Shown here piece by piece: positions 4,940 to 12,162 of a stretch of DNA of 20,686 nucleotides (positions are counted from its first letter, which is position 1; every line of letters starts with the position of its first letter). The position numbers and the translations under genes are program-made. The DNA is from a virus: IMG/VR virus record IMGVR_UViG_3300044985_000285, positions 1 to 20,686 of that record; one strand, 5' to 3'. The notes under the pieces are model-generated. The model was not told the origin of the DNA and did no database searches. It saw nothing but the letters and a program-made list of their open reading frames with translations.

Positions 4940-5137
4940 TCAATCTGTAATCTCAGGAAAGTGCCGAACGAGCAGTATTGCCGCAGCGGCATCGGTTTCA
5001 ATCCTAGGCATCGAAGCGGTGGGGTGAGCGAGCGCCTCCAGGTCCGCTTTGATTTCGTTCTTCTCCTGCTTCAGTATCTCCTCGCGGAACCGCGATTGCT
5101 CAAGCAGTTCAGCCATCCGTTGAAGTTCCCCCGCCAT
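4940..5137 (-). CDS. Small coiled-coil protein, paralogue of the downstream gene
   Basis: A 65-residue protein with ATG at 5137 overlapping the upstream stop by one base and a GGGGGA-type Shine-Dalgarno nearby. It has a heptad-like stretch (LQRMAELLEQSRFREEILKQ and EKNEIKADLEALA) and the C-terminal motif HFPEITD. The order of conserved elements, RF-[RQ]-x3-x-[EQ]-x-K-x-EI-[KR]-x-DL-[EK]-A-[LV]-A and the HFPE end, is shared with the next gene. Function is unknown. Confidence 0.7.
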   Translation of the reverse strand: MAGELQRMAELLEQSRFREEILKQEKNEIKADLEALAHPTASMPRIETDAAAAILLVRHFPEITD

Positions 5138-5406
5138 CAGACGACCTCCACTTCAGGTACTTCAGGTTGCCGAGGAAGACTGTGGTCCTCATGTTCGTGG
5201 TCCACTCCGGCTTTGCAGAGGTCACATTCCAGTGCCCCCTCCAATTGAGCCACCGCTGCAATGAACTCTCTACACGTGCGGCAATGCAACAGCACGTGCG
5301 TCTTGGTTGCATAAGCATCCAATCCCCTGAACGGAACCTTGTTCTCGAAACAAGCCTTACACTTTAGGACTACGGCCTCTTCCCCATCGAGTTCTACTTT
5401 AGCCAT
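5137..5406 (-). CDS. Small protein with three CxxC motifs
   Basis: An 89-residue protein, ATG at 5406, one-base overlap with the upstream stop and an excellent Shine-Dalgarno (AAGGAGGGGTGATG). Three CxxC pairs are visible: CKAC (about 16-19), CRTC (about 43-46) and CDLC (about 61-64), followed by HEHEDH. Two of the pairs probably bind one zinc, as in zinc-ribbon proteins, with the third pair and histidines as a second site. No catalytic domain. It could be a nucleic-acid-binding or scaffold protein; this is inference. The C-terminal tail PRQPEVPEVEVV looks disordered. Confidence 0.75.
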   Translation of the reverse strand: MAKVELDGEEAVVLKCKACFENKVPFRGLDAYATKTHVLLHCRTCREFIAAVAQLEGALECDLCKAGVDHEHEDHSLPRQPEVPEVEVV

Positions 5407-5633
5407 CACCCCTCCTTGGTCATTCTGCCTACGTTGACTTGTTGCACTCGGCCCGCAGTGCACGCACATACGAGGTCGCGCGCATCCTCCACGGGCTCCA
5501 CGTGGATGTACCACCCAATCGAAGCCCCGATGTCTTTCGTGTCCTCCGCATGATTCTCACACACGAAGTCGGGGGCCTTCCCGGGCCAGAACCTCCGGTG
5601 AGTGACAGGTCGCTCACACTTAGGTTCGGTCAT
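5406..5633 (-). CDS. Small hypothetical protein with cysteine pairs
   Basis: A 75-residue protein whose ATG at 5633 overlaps the upstream stop by four bases. Shine-Dalgarno is weak, consistent with translational coupling. Motifs: CERPVTHRRFWPGKAPDFVC (residues 6-25) followed by ENH and later CAC, giving a plausible single zinc site of the C-x2-P-x2-H type. The family is not recognised. Confidence 0.65.
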   Translation of the reverse strand: MTEPKCERPVTHRRFWPGKAPDFVCENHAEDTKDIGASIGWYIHVEPVEDARDLVCACTAGRVQQVNVGRMTKEG

Positions 5634-6178
5634 AACAGGGGAATCCCAGACAGGTCCGCGCGATGCAACATCTTGCTCACCATGCTACTCATTCGATCTT
5701 CCCGCAGTGCCCATCCGACCTCAGGGGCCTCCCGCGCTTCTTGGATCACCATCAGCGACACGAGCACCGCCTGATTCTCTATGTCCCCGCCCGGGTACTT
5801 CCCCTCATCTGCGAGCTTCGTAATCAGGAACGCCGCAGCCAGCACCGCTTCCGCTGCATCCTCCGGGTTCGCGGCATCGAGCATGGAGTGGGCTACCCCC
5901 ATCGCAGCCAGGGTCATTTCTCCTGCCTGATCGGGAGGAATCCCGATGAGTGGTAGGGCAGCCGCCCTCGAAAGCAGTGTGGTGACATCCTCGCGCGCCT
6001 CCGCCCCCGCCTTCTCAATCAACGCCTTGAGGGCCACGTTGAGCAGTGCAGGCAACAGCACCGCCTTCCGCCGCTCTGTGGTCTTGGCTATCTGCCACAA
6101 CTCCTCCTGAGTATCCCGCCCCCGCTCAAACCCGAGCCCGGTGACGGAATCACCTTTCTTGCCCTTGATGATGGTCAT
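5630..6178 (-). CDS. Alanine-rich helical hypothetical protein
   Basis: A 182-residue protein starting at ATG 6178, which shares one base with the preceding TGA. After a short basic N-terminus (MTIIKGKKGDSVTGLGFERG) the rest is strongly helical and alanine-rich (for example AVLLPALLNVALKALIEKAG and AEAVLAAAFLITKLADEG). The hydrophobic stretches are interrupted by charged residues, so these are packed helices more than membrane spans. I recognise no family. Its place two small genes below the large terminase does not identify a role. Confidence 0.7.
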   Translation of the reverse strand: MTIIKGKKGDSVTGLGFERGRDTQEELWQIAKTTERRKAVLLPALLNVALKALIEKAGAEAREDVTTLLSRAAALPLIGIPPDQAGEMTLAAMGVAHSMLDAANPEDAAEAVLAAAFLITKLADEGKYPGGDIENQAVLVSLMVIQEAREAPEVGWALREDRMSSMVSKMLHRADLSGIPLL

Positions 6179-6363
6179 CAGGTCACCGACAAAGAGCAGT
6201 CAAGGAACTCCGCTCCCTTCCTGTCCAACAGGGCAAACAAAGCCCGCTCCCCGCCGTCCGCATCCCTGAGGGTATCTCGGAGATCTACCTCCAGCTCCAC
6301 GGTCTTACCGTCGGGAACATCCTCAAGAGTCCACATCATTGTCAAAACCACTGTCGCGCTCAT
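6178..6363 (-). CDS. Small hypothetical protein
   Basis: A 61-residue acidic protein (MSATVVLTMMWTLEDVPDGK start) with ATG at 6363 behind a strong AAGGAGGGAGC Shine-Dalgarno. The stop overlaps the next start by one base. Alternating hydrophobic residues near the start (VVLTMMWTL) suggest a beta strand. No family is recognised. Confidence 0.65.
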   Translation of the reverse strand: MSATVVLTMMWTLEDVPDGKTVELEVDLRDTLRDADGGERALFALLDRKGAEFLDCSLSVT

Positions 6364-6376
6364 GCTCCCTCCTTGG

Positions 6377-6559
6377 TCAGTCTACCCGGCTCCCGCCGAG
6401 GTCCCTGAGTTGGTGCCACACGTTTTCATCCATATCGTGCATGGGCACCATGACGTTGCGCGTGTCAGAATCGAGTGTGAAATGCTTGTCGTGGTCGATC
6501 ATCCAATTGATGAACAGTTGGGTATTGGTGTCAGACCAGAAAGCAAACTCGAACATCAT
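6377..6559 (-). CDS. Small hypothetical protein downstream of the large terminase
   Basis: A 60-residue acidic, aromatic-rich protein (MMFEFAFWSDTNTQLFINWM start). It overlaps the terminase stop by four bases (ATGA) and has GAGGAGG within the terminase end. Histidines and aspartates are frequent (IDHDKHF and HDMDENVWH). The family is not recognised. Confidence 0.65.
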   Translation of the reverse strand: MMFEFAFWSDTNTQLFINWMIDHDKHFTLDSDTRNVMVPMHDMDENVWHQLRDLGGSRVD

Positions 6560-8373
6560 TTTCGAGCCTCCTCTGCCTTCTCCATCTTCTGAACCAGGGA
6601 GCCCGGTATTGCACCCAACGGAATGCTATGGGTCACCCAGACCTCCCTCCTGCGGCTAATACCATACACGACCCCGGCGAGTGCGTCCGCGCAGTCTTTT
6701 GACCCGTTGGGACGATGGTCAATCTTCCCTTTCTGCGCATTCACTTCCAGCTTTAGGATCTCCTCTTGCGCACGCGCGTGCGCGGGAATCTGTACGCGAT
6801 CGTCATAAAGAGCCTGCTTGAAAACCGCATAGGGAAGAGGCGTCTTATCCATCGACACGTTGCCCACTGTGTACCCCTTGGTCTTGAGGATCTGCAAAGA
6901 GTCCACGCTTTGCCAGGAGTCGAACGTCACCCAGGACACCTTCACCTTTAGCTTCGAGAGGGTGTAGATCAGCGTGCGCACCTTCTCGAAAAGAATCTCT
7001 CCCCCACGCGGGGGCTTGATCTGGAGCACCGCGTCAATGTGAATCTTCGGCAGGATCTCCTTGTAATCCCCTCGATCCATCTCGGTGAACCCGTACACAC
7101 ACCCCACCGCAAAGCCACAGGAATCCGCGGTGAGCGCGAGGTCGATGTGAACGTACCGCTGGAACTCGGGGTACTGAATCAGATTGGGTTCCACGTGCAA
7201 CTTCAGGTCCTCGAAGTCCACGGCCTCCTGCACGAACAGAGAATCATGCCTCCCAAAGCAACCCACCACGCGCTCGGGTTCCATGATGAACGGGTGCAGT
7301 GCAGTCGTAGACACGCCCGCGATGTCGCGCAGTGCATTCAGGAGATCCGCCTTGAACTGGAGTGTGTACTCGACCGGGATTTCATGGACGAGGGCCTTAT
7401 CCTTGGGCAGCGGATGGTTCTCGTCAATCACGTACGGCTTGCGCGACTCATCTCCTACGAATACGCTGAACTTCTCGCCGCAGAACTTCCCCGGTCGGAT
7501 GTCCCACACCCTCTTATCGTAGACGAAGATGCGGGGATTCTCTTTCGCTTCATCCTGCTTGATGTCGGTGAACTGCCCGCGGTACCGCTTGGAGGAAACC
7601 AGACACAGCATCCCCGGCAAGTTCCCACCCAACTCGATGAACCGAGATTCCCGCCTACGAGCGATCGTGTTGTACGCCTCCACCGCTTGGTTGTACGTTC
7701 CCTCATCCGCGGCCTTCCGGCTCTTCTCGATGATCGCCATGAAGTTCAGCTCGTCAATGCACCCCCCGATCACGTTCTGTCCCAACGCCCCGGTAGACAC
7801 CCCCGAAATGGGCTTCACGATGATGCGCTTGGGGAACAGGAGCTTGGACTTGATATTCTTGTCGAAGGTGAAGTTGTGTTGGAAGTAAGGCGACATCTCA
7901 ATCATCGACTTGAAGCGGTCGTACTCCACATCCTTTGCCGTGCTGGCGGTGATGCTCTGGAACACGATCTCGATTTCCGATGTGGGGTCCAAACCGAAGA
8001 CTTCGTGTGGCTTGTCGTAGTGGCTGAGCACATAGAGCTGATACGCTTGCGTGTAGAGCGCGATCGTTGTCTTGCCCGACCCAATGGCCCCGGTCAAAAC
8101 CGCTTCCGTGTACTTCCCGGAATTCAGCTCCTCAATCGCTTTCATGCACTCCGGGTAGATGCGCCCCTTCGCGTCCATGTAGTGGGGGCTCTCAATGAAC
8201 TCCCGCACCCCCACAGGCGCAGACGTATGCTTCCGCAGGTTCCGACGTACCGCCTCAAGAAACGGAGCCCGTTTCTCCTCCGGTAGCTTCTCCGCCCGCA
8301 GGTTCGCCCTCTCCATCGCCGTCACTGTGTTCGTGTACGTGGGCAGGGAGTTGGGGGGTTGTTCCTGAGTCAT
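6556..8373 (-). CDS. terL: Terminase large subunit (DNA-packaging ATPase/nuclease)
   Basis: A 605-residue motor protein that translocates phage DNA into the prohead and cuts it. Walker A is GAIGSGKT (residues 95-102) and Walker B is VIGGCIDELN (201-210, Asp207/Glu208). The C-terminal RNase-H-like nuclease has the expected acidic triad: HIDLALTADSCG (Asp411), TFDSWQS (Asp485) and GSKDCADALAG (Asp560/Asp563). The start at ATG 8373 has GAGGTGATGG before it; the next in-frame ATG (8316) has no ribosome site. The chosen start creates a 119-base overlap with terS in another frame. The gene follows the small subunit directly, as expected. Confidence 0.95.
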   Translation of the reverse strand: MTQEQPPNSLPTYTNTVTAMERANLRAEKLPEEKRAPFLEAVRRNLRKHTSAPVGVREFIESPHYMDAKGRIYPECMKAIEELNSGKYTEAVLTGAIGSGKTTIALYTQAYQLYVLSHYDKPHEVFGLDPTSEIEIVFQSITASTAKDVEYDRFKSMIEMSPYFQHNFTFDKNIKSKLLFPKRIIVKPISGVSTGALGQNVIGGCIDELNFMAIIEKSRKAADEGTYNQAVEAYNTIARRRESRFIELGGNLPGMLCLVSSKRYRGQFTDIKQDEAKENPRIFVYDKRVWDIRPGKFCGEKFSVFVGDESRKPYVIDENHPLPKDKALVHEIPVEYTLQFKADLLNALRDIAGVSTTALHPFIMEPERVVGCFGRHDSLFVQEAVDFEDLKLHVEPNLIQYPEFQRYVHIDLALTADSCGFAVGCVYGFTEMDRGDYKEILPKIHIDAVLQIKPPRGGEILFEKVRTLIYTLSKLKVKVSWVTFDSWQSVDSLQILKTKGYTVGNVSMDKTPLPYAVFKQALYDDRVQIPAHARAQEEILKLEVNAQKGKIDHRPNGSKDCADALAGVVYGISRRREVWVTHSIPLGAIPGSLVQKMEKAEEARK

Positions 8374-8896
8374 CCATCACCTCGTACTCCACATCGAGTA
8401 TCTCTGCTTCCGCGTCATCCAACATCTTCTCAAAGTCATCAATCGAGATCGATACGTCACTGCGGTCATAGACGTTGACCTGGATCTCCGGGTTATCCTT
8501 CTGATCGAGGATCTGCTTGCCCAACCAGATCTGCATCGTCACATTGCCATCCTTCAACGCGGTATCGATCTGCTTCTTCCTCAGCAACCGTTGCGTCTTC
8601 GTGCGCCCGCGCTCCCATGCCTGCCGGTAGAGGGGTTCCTGCAACCGCCTCTTCATGGTCGAGTGCGATACGTTGAAGAAGGTGGCCGCCTCCAGGATGG
8701 TCAGGTTGAGCCCTGCCACGCTCTCCAACTCCTCCGGGGAGATCTCGATCTTGGATTGCCCGGATTGGAGCGTGGACTTGACGGCCTTCGGGTATGCCTC
8801 GTTCATCACCTGGAGTGCGTCCGCGGTACCTAGCTCCTTCAAGTCCGCAGCCAGACTCTCCATCTTCAACTTCAAGGCGCTCTTCTCATCAGCCAT
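8255..8896 (-). CDS. terS: Terminase small subunit
   Basis: A 213-residue protein that should recognise the packaging site and recruit TerL. A helix-turn-helix is visible at about residues 66-85 (TILEAATFFNVSHSTMKRRL), followed by basic helices and a central strand region (EIQVNVYDRSDVSISIDDF). The C-terminal 40 residues are low complexity, rich in Gly, Glu and Asp, and are encoded in the region that overlaps terL. ATG at 8896 has GAGG upstream and overlaps the FolE stop by eight bases, tying the packaging genes to the modification operon. The family call rests on HTH plus position next to terL. Confidence 0.85.
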   Translation of the reverse strand: MADEKSALKLKMESLAADLKELGTADALQVMNEAYPKAVKSTLQSGQSKIEISPEELESVAGLNLTILEAATFFNVSHSTMKRRLQEPLYRQAWERGRTKTQRLLRKKQIDTALKDGNVTMQIWLGKQILDQKDNPEIQVNVYDRSDVSISIDDFEKMLDDAEAEILDVEYEVMDDSGTTPQLPAHVHEHSDGDGEGEPAGGEATGGETGSVS

Positions 8897-9764
8897 GTTG
8901 CCTCGCCAAGCTCAGGAACTCCGACCTGCAATGGGCCTCGTCCTTCATCACCCCCAACAGGCAAGAGGTAACCGTGGCCCCTTCGCTTCGGATTCCCCTC
9001 ATCCCCATGCACAGGTGAACCGCCTGGATCACACACGCCGCCCCGATCGGTTCTAGGTACTGCATCATCGCCTCTGCGATCTGCTGCGTCATCCGCTCCT
9101 GCACCTGCAACCGCGCGGCATAGCACCTCACCAACCGTGCAAGCTTGGACAATCCGACCACCATTTCCCCCGGCACGTAGCCAACTGTGGCGGTGCCGTG
9201 GAAGGGGAGCATATGATGCTCACACAACGAGTAGAAGGGGATGTCACGGACCACCACCATTTCATCACACCCTACGTCGAACTGTGCAGCGAGGATCTCA
9301 ACCGGGTCCTGATCGTACCCTTGAGTCATTTCCTTGTACGCGCGGGCCACGCGCGCAGGCGTATCCTTCAGTCCCTCCCGCTCCGGGTCTTCTCCCACAA
9401 ACTGGATCAGGCGGGTCACTGCATCCTCCACCGATCCCGCAACACTCTCTTCCCACGGAAACACCAGCCACCCAAGGTCGGGGTCTTTGAGCTTGTTGAA
9501 CAGCACTACGAAAGGCTTGCCAGGGAATATCGCTTTCCAGTGCTTGCACGTGCGTCCACTGTCGATCAAGTCATCGCAGATGTAATCCGCCTCCTCCGGG
9601 TTATCCACCGGAATCCCAAGCAGAGGCGCAATCGCACACCCGCCCCGCGGTACCCCGAAGACCTTGCGGGTATCCGTATTCCCGAAGTAGTTGTCCATCT
9701 CTATTCGCACGCGATGCGCTTCCCCGCGCAGGGCATCCCACGTCACGATGGTTGTGTGCCTCAT
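8889..9764 (-). CDS. folE: Phosphoribosyltransferase-GTP cyclohydrolase I fusion
   Basis: A 291-residue two-domain protein. The start is ATG 9764, in an ATGA overlap with queE and behind CTCTGGAGAG. Residues 1-110 are a purine phosphoribosyltransferase-like domain: VPRGG (38-42), the PRPP loop ICDDLIDSGRT (62-72) and WLVFPWE (99-105). Residues 115-291 are GTP cyclohydrolase I: GLKDTPARVARAY (131-143), SLCEHHMLPFHG with zinc ligands Cys181 and His184, GYVPGEMVVGLSKLARLV, QERMTQQIA, and HLCMGMRG with Cys252. FolE opens GTP to dihydroneopterin triphosphate, the first step to preQ0. The fused PRTase may salvage free guanine to GMP, possibly guanine displaced from DNA by DpdA (inference). Confidence 0.93.
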   Translation of the reverse strand: MRHTTIVTWDALRGEAHRVRIEMDNYFGNTDTRKVFGVPRGGCAIAPLLGIPVDNPEEADYICDDLIDSGRTCKHWKAIFPGKPFVVLFNKLKDPDLGWLVFPWEESVAGSVEDAVTRLIQFVGEDPEREGLKDTPARVARAYKEMTQGYDQDPVEILAAQFDVGCDEMVVVRDIPFYSLCEHHMLPFHGTATVGYVPGEMVVGLSKLARLVRCYAARLQVQERMTQQIAEAMMQYLEPIGAACVIQAVHLCMGMRGIRSEGATVTSCLLGVMKDEAHCRSEFLSLARQHG

Positions 9765-10378
9765 CGCACTCTCCAGAGCTTGTGATCCTGTGTCGAGAGC
9801 GCCCACCGGGGGTTCTCCAAGCACAGCTTCACACACCAGTCCAAGGTCTCCCGCAGTACCGTCCCATCCGGCTCAAAGGCGGGGCTGATGAAGTGATGCA
9901 CGGCTTTCAAGTTCGGCTTGGGAATCGCCTGCCTCACATTCCGCACATACCTCAGCTCATTGATGATGGCGTAGGTCTCCCGCACCCGCAGCGTATGCTC
10001 CGCGGTCTTGGGGGAACAGGACACCCACTGAATCCCGATGGGCAAAGCCACCGTCCCGTTCGTCTCGATTGCGATAATCCAATTGGATGCCAGGAGTGCT
10101 TCGATCAGCTCATTGTCCACCTGCAATCCAGGCTCCCCACCACTGAGGACAACCCTGTGCGAACTGGACTCAAGTCGCTCCAGCGTGTGCACGATCTCTT
10201 CCGCGGTCATGGGGTAACCCGAACTGAAGTCCGTATCGCAATCGAACCCCTCCGGTCCATCCGCGCGGCAGGTGAGGTTGCAGCCTGCAAACCGCACCCA
10301 ATGGTTGACCGTTCCTTTGCGCGCTCCCTCACCCTGGAGCGTCGGACCGAATATCTCGTTCACCGTGTACGTCTTCAC
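9761..10378 (-). CDS. queE: 7-carboxy-7-deazaguanine synthase, radical SAM
   Basis: A 205-residue radical-SAM enzyme converting 6-carboxy-tetrahydropterin to 7-carboxy-7-deazaguanine. The N-terminus has the QueE signature FGPTLQGEG (10-18). The [4Fe-4S] cysteines are Cys33, Cys37 and Cys47 (CNLTC, then FDCDTDF), a spacing of C-x3-C-x9-C that differs from the canonical C-x3-C-x2-C but is of the variable-insert kind known in QueE. The SAM-binding segment VVLSGGEPGLQ (76-86) and the strand IAIETNGT (102-109) follow. The start is GTG 10378 with GAGGGG upstream; an adjacent ATG two bases upstream leads straight to a stop. The gene overlaps folE by four bases. Confidence 0.93.
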   Translation of the reverse strand: MKTYTVNEIFGPTLQGEGARKGTVNHWVRFAGCNLTCRADGPEGFDCDTDFSSGYPMTAEEIVHTLERLESSSHRVVLSGGEPGLQVDNELIEALLASNWIIAIETNGTVALPIGIQWVSCSPKTAEHTLRVRETYAIINELRYVRNVRQAIPKPNLKAVHHFISPAFEPDGTVLRETLDWCVKLCLENPRWALSTQDHKLWRVR

Positions 10379-10418
10379 ATCGATCCCCTCATGCGCAACT
10401 AATGTGCAACTCTCCCAC

Positions 10419-10907
10419 CTAAATCACATTTAGAGCCGCAGCGTCTAGGTCCAGAGGTCGATACTCTGCCCCGCAATTCGGCGTCTCCCACACCACCACA
10501 GACACCACCCGCAACCCGTAGTCCGTGGGGTCGCCCTCGTCATCGTGCGTGAGAAGCGCAGTCGCCACGTTGAATAGGTGTTCGGCCAGGTTCTCCGCGG
10601 TCGGGGCCTCCTCCATGATGAAGAAGGGGCGCAATCCCTCCTTCACTGCTTCCTTCGAGAAGTTCCGCATGAACCCATCGCTCCCTTGGATGATGAATGT
10701 GTGATCCCAGTGCTCGTCGATCCAGGTCCCCACGTATTGCTTGATGAGCCCGAAGTCCACAACGAAGCCTTCCTTGGTCAGCTCGTTCGCTTCGCACGTG
10801 ATGTCCACCTTGTACCGATGGCCGTGCGGGGTCTTACACTTGGACTCGTGCAGGGGCACTCGATGCCCTGCGTCGAACTCCAATCTGCGCGTGCATGTGA
10901 TGCTCAT
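10419..10907 (-). CDS. queD: 6-carboxy-5,6,7,8-tetrahydropterin synthase
   Basis: A 162-residue QueD/PTPS-family enzyme that converts dihydroneopterin triphosphate to 6-carboxy-tetrahydropterin, step two of preQ0 synthesis. The start is ATG 10907 with AAGGAGGAGGC; it shares an ATGA overlap with gat-queC. Zinc ligands His15 (FDAGHR), His28 and His30 (PHGHRY) are present, as is catalytic Cys24 (ESKCKTPHGH). Further family motifs are VVDFGLIK, DEHWDHTFI, PTAENLAEHL and VWETPNCGAEY. The length is somewhat above that of E. coli QueD (about 120), through insertions in the middle, as in other QueD/QueD2 variants. Confidence 0.95.
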   Translation of the reverse strand: MSITCTRRLEFDAGHRVPLHESKCKTPHGHRYKVDITCEANELTKEGFVVDFGLIKQYVGTWIDEHWDHTFIIQGSDGFMRNFSKEAVKEGLRPFFIMEEAPTAENLAEHLFNVATALLTHDDEGDPTDYGLRVVSVVVWETPNCGAEYRPLDLDAAALNVI

Positions 10908-12160
10908 GCCTCCTCCTTGAATACCGGGTCTGTCTTTCCACATCGCTCAAACGCCGTGCGCCGCATGAAGCAGGGTCCACACTTCCCGCAGTGCACGTCA
11001 CCTCCTTTGTAACAGCTCCACGTATGCTCCAACGGAGCCCCCAGATCCAACCCGTACTGCACGATCTCCCGCTTCACCATCTTGCAGACCGGAGCCTCAA
11101 TCCGCAGCTCGTACCCTGCGCTCACCGCATAGTCAGCCACCTTGTCCAGGTAGAGGAACATCTGCTCCTCATTGTCCGGGTACGCTCCGCTCTCCTCCAG
11201 GTTGTTTCCCAGCGCCACGATGTGATAGCCATGCGCTTCCGCGTATGCTGTGGCGTATCCGACCATCACGAGGTTCCGCGCAGGGACCCACTCATGGGCA
11301 AACTCCGCTCCTGCGACCGGACCTGCTATTTCCGCCCCTGCTCTGAGAAGAGTGCTTCCCCCGATGTGGGCGTAGGGTAGAGGCATGATCTCCCACTGCA
11401 CCTGAACATTGAACTGCTGGTAGAGGTTCTGTGCGATCAGCGGGATACATTTCGCCTCTCGCTTGGCCGCATGGCATCCGTAGTCCATGTGAAGCAGGCA
11501 CACGTCATATCCGAGTGCCGCGTAGTGGGTCGCCACCACCGTGCTGTCCAATCCCCCGCTTGCCACCACGAGCGCACGCTTGGCCGTCTTTCGGGGAATC
11601 TCCATCACCCTCCCCGTACGCAGATCCATCGCCGTGTAAGGCTTCAAGGCTACGGGAGCCTGTCCGAAGGGCATCACATCCTCAAAGTGACTGGCCAGGG
11701 AGCTGAAATACCGGGCGTCCCCTGGACCCTCCCAATAGTGGATCGGCTTGAAGTTGCAGGCGAGATAGACGGTCCCGTTCGCAGCCATCGCTATCGCGTA
11801 ACTGCCTTTGATTTGTTCCAGGGAATGAACGAACGCTTCCAAGGTGCTCGGGTCCAAGATGCGGGGCAGGACCATGCTGTCCACCTCGTCATCCAGAATG
11901 CCGAGTTCCATGTCATTTGCGATCGTCCCATTGTGCACAACCCCGTCATACGGTTGCAGGGGTGCGCGCTCCATCTCCGGCGTAGGGGCTGCCCTCCAAT
12001 TCCCCAGCACTGCGGTCATGTTGGTGGTCAAGAGGTCGTACTTCACCTGCCGACCCCCATCCCGTCCGCGGTCTTTCGCGCGCTCTGAAATCAGCCGCAG
12101 CGGCACCTCCCATGTGGGACCTTTCTCTTCCCGGAACAGCACTCCGTAGATTGAACACAC
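10904..12160 (-). CDS. gat-queC: Glutamine amidotransferase-QueC fusion (Gat-QueC)
   Basis: A 418-residue fusion. The start is GTG 12160, behind CTGGAGGACTGACC, because it places a cysteine at residue 2 (MCSIYGVLF), the catalytic nucleophile of class II glutamine amidotransferases once Met is removed. A longer ATG frame (12196) would bury that cysteine. The amidotransferase domain shows NWRAAPTPE and VVHNGTIAND (76-82 core). The QueC domain starts near residue 195 with the PP-loop ALVVASGGLDSTV (SGGLDS at 201-206) and ends with zinc cysteines SCYKGGDVHCGKCGPCFMRR (383, 391, 394, 397). QueC makes preQ0 from 7-carboxy-7-deazaguanine and ammonia. The fused Gat domain is known from phage 9g-type systems that make deoxyarchaeosine. 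Confidence 0.95.
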   Translation of the reverse strand: MCSIYGVLFREEKGPTWEVPLRLISERAKDRGRDGGRQVKYDLLTTNMTAVLGNWRAAPTPEMERAPLQPYDGVVHNGTIANDMELGILDDEVDSMVLPRILDPSTLEAFVHSLEQIKGSYAIAMAANGTVYLACNFKPIHYWEGPGDARYFSSLASHFEDVMPFGQAPVALKPYTAMDLRTGRVMEIPRKTAKRALVVASGGLDSTVVATHYAALGYDVCLLHMDYGCHAAKREAKCIPLIAQNLYQQFNVQVQWEIMPLPYAHIGGSTLLRAGAEIAGPVAGAEFAHEWVPARNLVMVGYATAYAEAHGYHIVALGNNLEESGAYPDNEEQMFLYLDKVADYAVSAGYELRIEAPVCKMVKREIVQYGLDLGAPLEHTWSCYKGGDVHCGKCGPCFMRRTAFERCGKTDPVFKEEA

Positions 12161-12162
12161 GG

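Noticed and set aside
7039-8286. 415-residue plus-strand open frame antisense to terL
   Set aside because: It mirrors the terL coding frame, has no recognisable domain, and terL has all catalytic motifs; long antisense frames are common opposite GC-rich genes.
9198-9785. 195-residue plus-strand frame antisense to folE
   Set aside because: It is the complement of a gene with clear FolE and PRTase motifs; no motif of its own.
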